From contig JANQSI010000003.1 of NCBI GenBank assembly GCA_028284125.1, positions 62,001-126,000 on the forward strand: a stretch of 64,000 nt of DNA, in the 5' to 3' direction. The notes below the pieces were generated by a model. It did no database searches. It worked only from the letters and a program-made list of their open reading frames with translations, and was not told the DNA's origin. The stretch's first letter is position 1. Each line of letters starts with the position of its first letter. Origin of the DNA: Cyclobacteriaceae bacterium. Lineage in GTDB: Bacteria; Bacteroidota; Bacteroidia; Cytophagales; Cyclobacteriaceae. Shown piece after piece: positions 61,137-64,000 of the stretch. The position numbers were made by a program, and so were the translations under genes.

Positions 61137-62843
61137 TTACATTTTTTCGTAAACAATTTCTCCCCCAATCATCGTCAGGAGCACGTTGGTGCCGATTATA
61201 TCATTTTCCTCGACTGTCATGATATCTCGATCGAGGATTACAAGGTCTGCCCATTTTCCAACTTCAATACTGCCTGTTTCATTTTCCAAAAATGCGCCGT
61301 AAGCTGCATCCAATGTGTATGATCTCAATGCTTGAGCTCTCGTCATTTTTTGAGAGGCTTCATAACCACCTTCCGGTGTTCCTTTCAAAGTTCTTCGGCT
61401 CACCGAAGCATAGAGACTTGGAAATGGATTGATAGGCTCAACCGGAGCATCGGTACCGTTTACGATTTTTGCACCAGACTGTAACAAGTCCTGCCACATG
61501 TAAGCACCCCACTCAATACGCTTCCTACCAAGTCGACTGATCGCCCATGGCCGATCTGACGACATATGAATTGCTTGCATCGCGGGGATTACCCCCATTT
61601 CACTAAACCTTGGAATATCGTCTGGATGAAAATGTTGTGCATGCTCGACTCTGAATCTTGGTTCCTTTGGTGCACTTTCAGGATACAATTTGAAAGTTCG
61701 TTCATATATATCCAATACTTCACGGTTTGCTCGATCACCGATTGCATGGATACAAACCTGGAAGCCAGCCTTGTAGGCCTTGGCTGTGATTTCCTCAATC
61801 TCTTCCATTGGCATCACATTATGTCCATAAATGTTGGGTGCATCTGAATATTCTTCCAACAGCCACGCTCCACGTGAGCCTAGTGCGCCATCCGCATAAA
61901 GTTTAACAGCTCTAACTGTCAATTGACCGTCATACAAATTTTCCTCGATCCCATTGGTAAAATATTGATCTAACAGTTCTTCATCTCGCCCATTGAGCAT
62001 CACATAAAGGCGCAGATCCAATTCATCTTTCTCTGCAAACTCTTTAAAAAGTGCAATATTCTTGCCACCAGCTCCAGCATTATGAAAACCTACAATGCCA
62101 TTTTCAAAACATGCTTGAAGCGCAAGGCTTAGTGCTTGTCTATCACTTTCAGGAGTGCTCTCGGGAATAACTGAGCCAACCAGTCCTTGAGCCGTTTCAT
62201 TAAAAATTCCTGTAGGCTGATTGCTCAATCCCATAAAAATTTCTCCACCATCAGGCTGTGGGCTGTCCCCATCTATTCCTGCCATTTCCATTGCTTTCGC
62301 ATTTCCCAAAGCCGCATGCCCACTTGCGTGCCTTAACCATACCGGATGATTAGGTACTCGCTCACTTAAAAGATCATGCGTAGGAAATCCTTTCATCATT
62401 CCTTCAGGATGTTCATCCCATTTATCCTGATGCCATCCTCTACCCAGTATCCATTGGCCTTCAGGAATTGTCTTAGCTCGTTCTTCAACCATGGCCACTA
62501 CTTCATCATAACTTCTAGCGTCTCGCAAATCGACGTTCAACAAATTGTATCCAACACCCATAATGTGTGCATGACCATCAATTAAACCTGGAATAAGTGT
62601 TTTCCCTTGAAGATCGATAATTTGTGAAGCATCAGAAGCAAATGACATTGCTTCAGACTTACTCCCAACAAATAAGATTGAATCGGCCTTTACAGCAACT
62701 GCTTCTGGGTTTTCAATATCACCCACTGTGTAAATAGGTCCTCCATGAATGATATAATCCGCAGATACGGAAGATTCATTACCAGGCCCTGAGCAGGAAT
62801 AAACAAAAGCCACCAAAATCAAGGGGAGAAGCAAATTTTTCAT
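61137..62843 (-). CDS. YtcJ-like amidohydrolase lipoprotein
   Basis: A 568-residue protein with start at base 62843, giving a lipoprotein signal (MKNLLLPLILVAFVYSC, Cys17). It belongs to the Amidohydro_3/YtcJ group: N-terminal composite domain GKTLIPGLIDGHAHIMG with the HxH metal motif, ILGRGWHQDKW, LRHASGHAALGN, GFQVCIHAIGDRANREVLD, FRVEHAQHF and NGTDAPVEPINPF with the final metal Asp. Relatives include N-substituted formamide deformylase; the substrate here is not known. It is divergent from rpsA. Confidence 0.9.
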   Translation of the reverse strand: MKNLLLPLILVAFVYSCSGPGNESSVSADYIIHGGPIYTVGDIENPEAVAVKADSILFVGSKSEAMSFASDASQIIDLQGKTLIPGLIDGHAHIMGVGYNLLNVDLRDARSYDEVVAMVEERAKTIPEGQWILGRGWHQDKWDEHPEGMMKGFPTHDLLSERVPNHPVWLRHASGHAALGNAKAMEMAGIDGDSPQPDGGEIFMGLSNQPTGIFNETAQGLVGSVIPESTPESDRQALSLALQACFENGIVGFHNAGAGGKNIALFKEFAEKDELDLRLYVMLNGRDEELLDQYFTNGIEENLYDGQLTVRAVKLYADGALGSRGAWLLEEYSDAPNIYGHNVMPMEEIEEITAKAYKAGFQVCIHAIGDRANREVLDIYERTFKLYPESAPKEPRFRVEHAQHFHPDDIPRFSEMGVIPAMQAIHMSSDRPWAISRLGRKRIEWGAYMWQDLLQSGAKIVNGTDAPVEPINPFPSLYASVSRRTLKGTPEGGYEASQKMTRAQALRSYTLDAAYGAFLENETGSIEVGKWADLVILDRDIMTVEENDIIGTNVLLTMIGGEIVYEKM

Positions 62844-62900
62844 TGAAATGAGAAGTATGGTTAAGATCCAATTAAACATACAATTTAAGATCATTTTTCA

Positions 62901-62908
62901 TAACTTTG
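62901..62908 (+). promoter_or_regulatory. -7 promoter box of rpsA
   Basis: TAACTTTG matches the TAnnTTTG consensus, 97 bases before the rpsA start codon. It implies an mRNA leader of about 90 bases, which contains a hairpin. The -33 element is not clear. Confidence 0.5.
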
Positions 62909-62963
62909 CGCTCCGTTCGAAAAAGGACGGTTAAAGGATGTTTAACAAAATGCCTGGGGTGGC

Positions 62964-62996
62964 TGACTCAAAGCTTCAGGTGTAATTGAAGAGTCA
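62964..62996 (+). promoter_or_regulatory. Leader hairpin directly before the rpsA start
   Basis: Two nested five-base stems: TGACT (62964-62968) pairs with AGTCA (62992-62996) and CTTCA (62974-62978) pairs with TGAAG (62987-62991), with a five-base bulge on one side. The hairpin ends eight bases before the ATG at 63005, covering the place where a ribosome would load. A candidate for autogenous control by S1, but unproven. Confidence 0.4.
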
Positions 62997-63004
62997 CTAA
63001 AATT

Positions 63005-64000
63005 ATGGCAAAGAAAGAAGAAGCGCCAGAGACAGAAAAAGAAGTAAAGTCAAAAGCAACAACTGCAGAAAAACCAAAAGCTGCAGCCAAAAAACCAGCA
63101 GCAAAGAAAACGACTACAACAGCTGCAAAAAAAACAACTGCTAAGAAGGAAGAAGCTAAAAGCGAGAAACCGGCTGCTAAGAAAGAAGCAACGGAAGAGA
63201 CTACTGAGGCTAAACCGAAGAAAGCAACCGCGAAAGAGGAAAAAGTGGAGGAAGTGAAAGCTGAGGAGCCGAAAGTGGAAGAAGTGAAAGCAGAAGAAAC
63301 AAAAGAAGAGGTTGTGGCAGAAGAGACAAAAGAGGAAAAGAAACCTAAAGCACCAGCGAAAAAAGCGCCGGTAGTTCAAGACCCTAATGATGGATTTGAA
63401 GAAGATGGTTTCGACGATGAATACAGTGCTGAGGATAGACAGGCAATGGAAAAGCTATACTCAGATACGCTTACTGAAATCAACGAAAAAGAATTAACCG
63501 AAGGCATAGTAGTTGGAATCACCGACCGAGAAGTGATTGTAAACATTGGATTTAAGTCCGATGGACTTGTTTCTCTGTCTGAATTCAGAGACACACCAGA
63601 CCTTAAAGTTGGTGACAAAGTGCAGGTTTATATTGAGGAGCAAGAAAACGCCAATGGTCAACTCGTACTTTCTAGAAGAAAAGCCAAAATTGTCAACGCT
63701 TGGGAATCTATTCAGAAGGCGCTTGATAAGGATGAAGTCATTGAAGGGTTTGTGAAAAGAAGAACTAAAGGTGGTCTGATCGTCGACGTATATGGTGTAG
63801 AAGCTTTCCTTCCAGGTTCACAAATTGATGTGAAGCCAATTCGAGATTTCGACGTATTTGTTGGAAAAGCGATGGAAGTGAAAGTTGTGAAAATCAACTA
63901 CACGAACGATAACGTGGTTGTATCTCACAAAGTGCTTATCGAGAAAGATCTTGAGCAACAAAAAGCTGAGATCCTTAACAACCTTGAGAAAGGACAGGTA
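63005..64000 (+). CDS. rpsA: 30S ribosomal protein S1, partial at the right edge
   Basis: The frame opens at ATG 63005 and stays open to the end of the window (332 residues), so the 3' part is missing. Residues 1-125 are a low-complexity Lys/Ala/Glu/Val extension. An acidic segment (DDGFEEDGFDDEY type) leads into S1 RNA-binding repeats: the first at about residues 160-230 (GIVVGITDREVIVNIGFKSDGLVSLSEF), the second at 245-320 (VIEGFVKRRTKGGLIVDVYGVEAFLPGSQID). Order and sequence of these repeats match RpsA. It binds mRNA and feeds it to the ribosome. The Lys/Ala-rich extension is unlike the E. coli form. Confidence 0.93.
   Translation, partial: MAKKEEAPETEKEVKSKATTAEKPKAAAKKPAAKKTTTTAAKKTTAKKEEAKSEKPAAKKEATEETTEAKPKKATAKEEKVEEVKAEEPKVEEVKAEETKEEVVAEETKEEKKPKAPAKKAPVVQDPNDGFEEDGFDDEYSAEDRQAMEKLYSDTLTEINEKELTEGIVVGITDREVIVNIGFKSDGLVSLSEFRDTPDLKVGDKVQVYIEEQENANGQLVLSRRKAKIVNAWESIQKALDKDEVIEGFVKRRTKGGLIVDVYGVEAFLPGSQIDVKPIRDFDVFVGKAMEVKVVKINYTNDNVVVSHKVLIEKDLEQQKAEILNNLEKGQV

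Noticed and set aside
63050-63379. Phe/Cys-rich open frame on the minus strand within rpsA
   Set aside because: It is the antisense of the Lys/Ala/Glu-rich rpsA extension and has no independent support.

Overview
The window is chromosomal DNA from a Bacteroidota bacterium, most likely a marine or aerobic member of the Cytophagales. This placement is inferred from gene content and promoter style; no rRNA is present. Supporting signs are an AT-rich genome of dense genes, a TonB-dependent receptor of the peptidase-regulatory/beta-barrel type, BatB/BatC proteins, a DUF3857 transglutaminase protein, LytTR two-component signalling, many lipoproteins, and promoter boxes of the TAnnTTTG type. I see no insertion sequence, integrase, prophage, CRISPR array or rRNA operon.

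Layout. Positions 1-9.4 kb hold the tail of a DUF885-type protein, an NTF2-like protein, a LytS/LytTR two-component pair, a LiaF-like membrane protein, a lipoprotein, a TolB-like propeller protein, an orphan CHASE2 sensor, a CPBP protease and gamma-glutamyltransferase. Two tRNA genes (Ser-GCU, Arg-UCU) with a promoter and terminator lie at 9.45-9.69 kb. From 9.75 to 13.3 kb are a transglutaminase-like membrane protein and a lipoprotein-sorting-like protein.

Positions 13.4-26.1 kb form a tight run of 13 minus-strand genes, most overlapping or within 20 bases of each other. It reads like a metal-starvation (probably zinc) operon: a NosFY-like ABC transporter, a MerC protein, two near-identical secreted proteins with a CFFCGGG motif, a His-rich lipoprotein, a large FtsX-type permease, two CobW/COG0523 GTPases, a DUF1826 protein, a Tat-exported alanine racemase relative that lacks the catalytic tyrosine, and a secreted alpha/beta hydrolase. 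A perfect 17-base palindrome overlaps the predicted -33 promoter box upstream of the first gene and is a candidate operator for a Fur-family (Zur-like) repressor.

Positions 26.3-38.7 kb are mainly housekeeping: two MORN-repeat proteins, BatB/BatC, thiolase, NTF2-like protein, small K+ channel, M23 peptidase, sorbosone dehydrogenase-like lipoprotein, ABC-F ATPase, formate-tetrahydrofolate ligase and a CutA-like protein. Positions 38.9-45.5 kb are a tripartite (type I secretion/efflux-like) cassette: ABC exporter, HlyD adaptor and TolC channel, flanked by two paralogous TetR regulators. The exporter's nucleotide-binding domain is altered at nearly every catalytic motif, and both flanking intergenic regions share palindromic words.

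Positions 45.6-48.9 kb encode a sodium-pumping biotin decarboxylase (gamma, alpha, beta) with an atypical alpha subunit. Positions 49-54.6 kb carry a DUF6090-like protein, M48 peptidase, amidohydrolase, dCMP deaminase, PhoD-like phosphatase and a TlpA-like thioredoxin. Positions 54.6-62.8 kb are minus-strand genes: YtcJ-like amidohydrolase, alpha/beta hydrolase, murB, an OmpR-type response regulator and kinase, and a TonB-dependent receptor. The window ends inside rpsA (ribosomal protein S1), which has a long Lys/Ala/Glu-rich N-terminal extension. No stretch over 300 bases is without a gene. All family assignments come from reading translated sequence; none was checked by database search.
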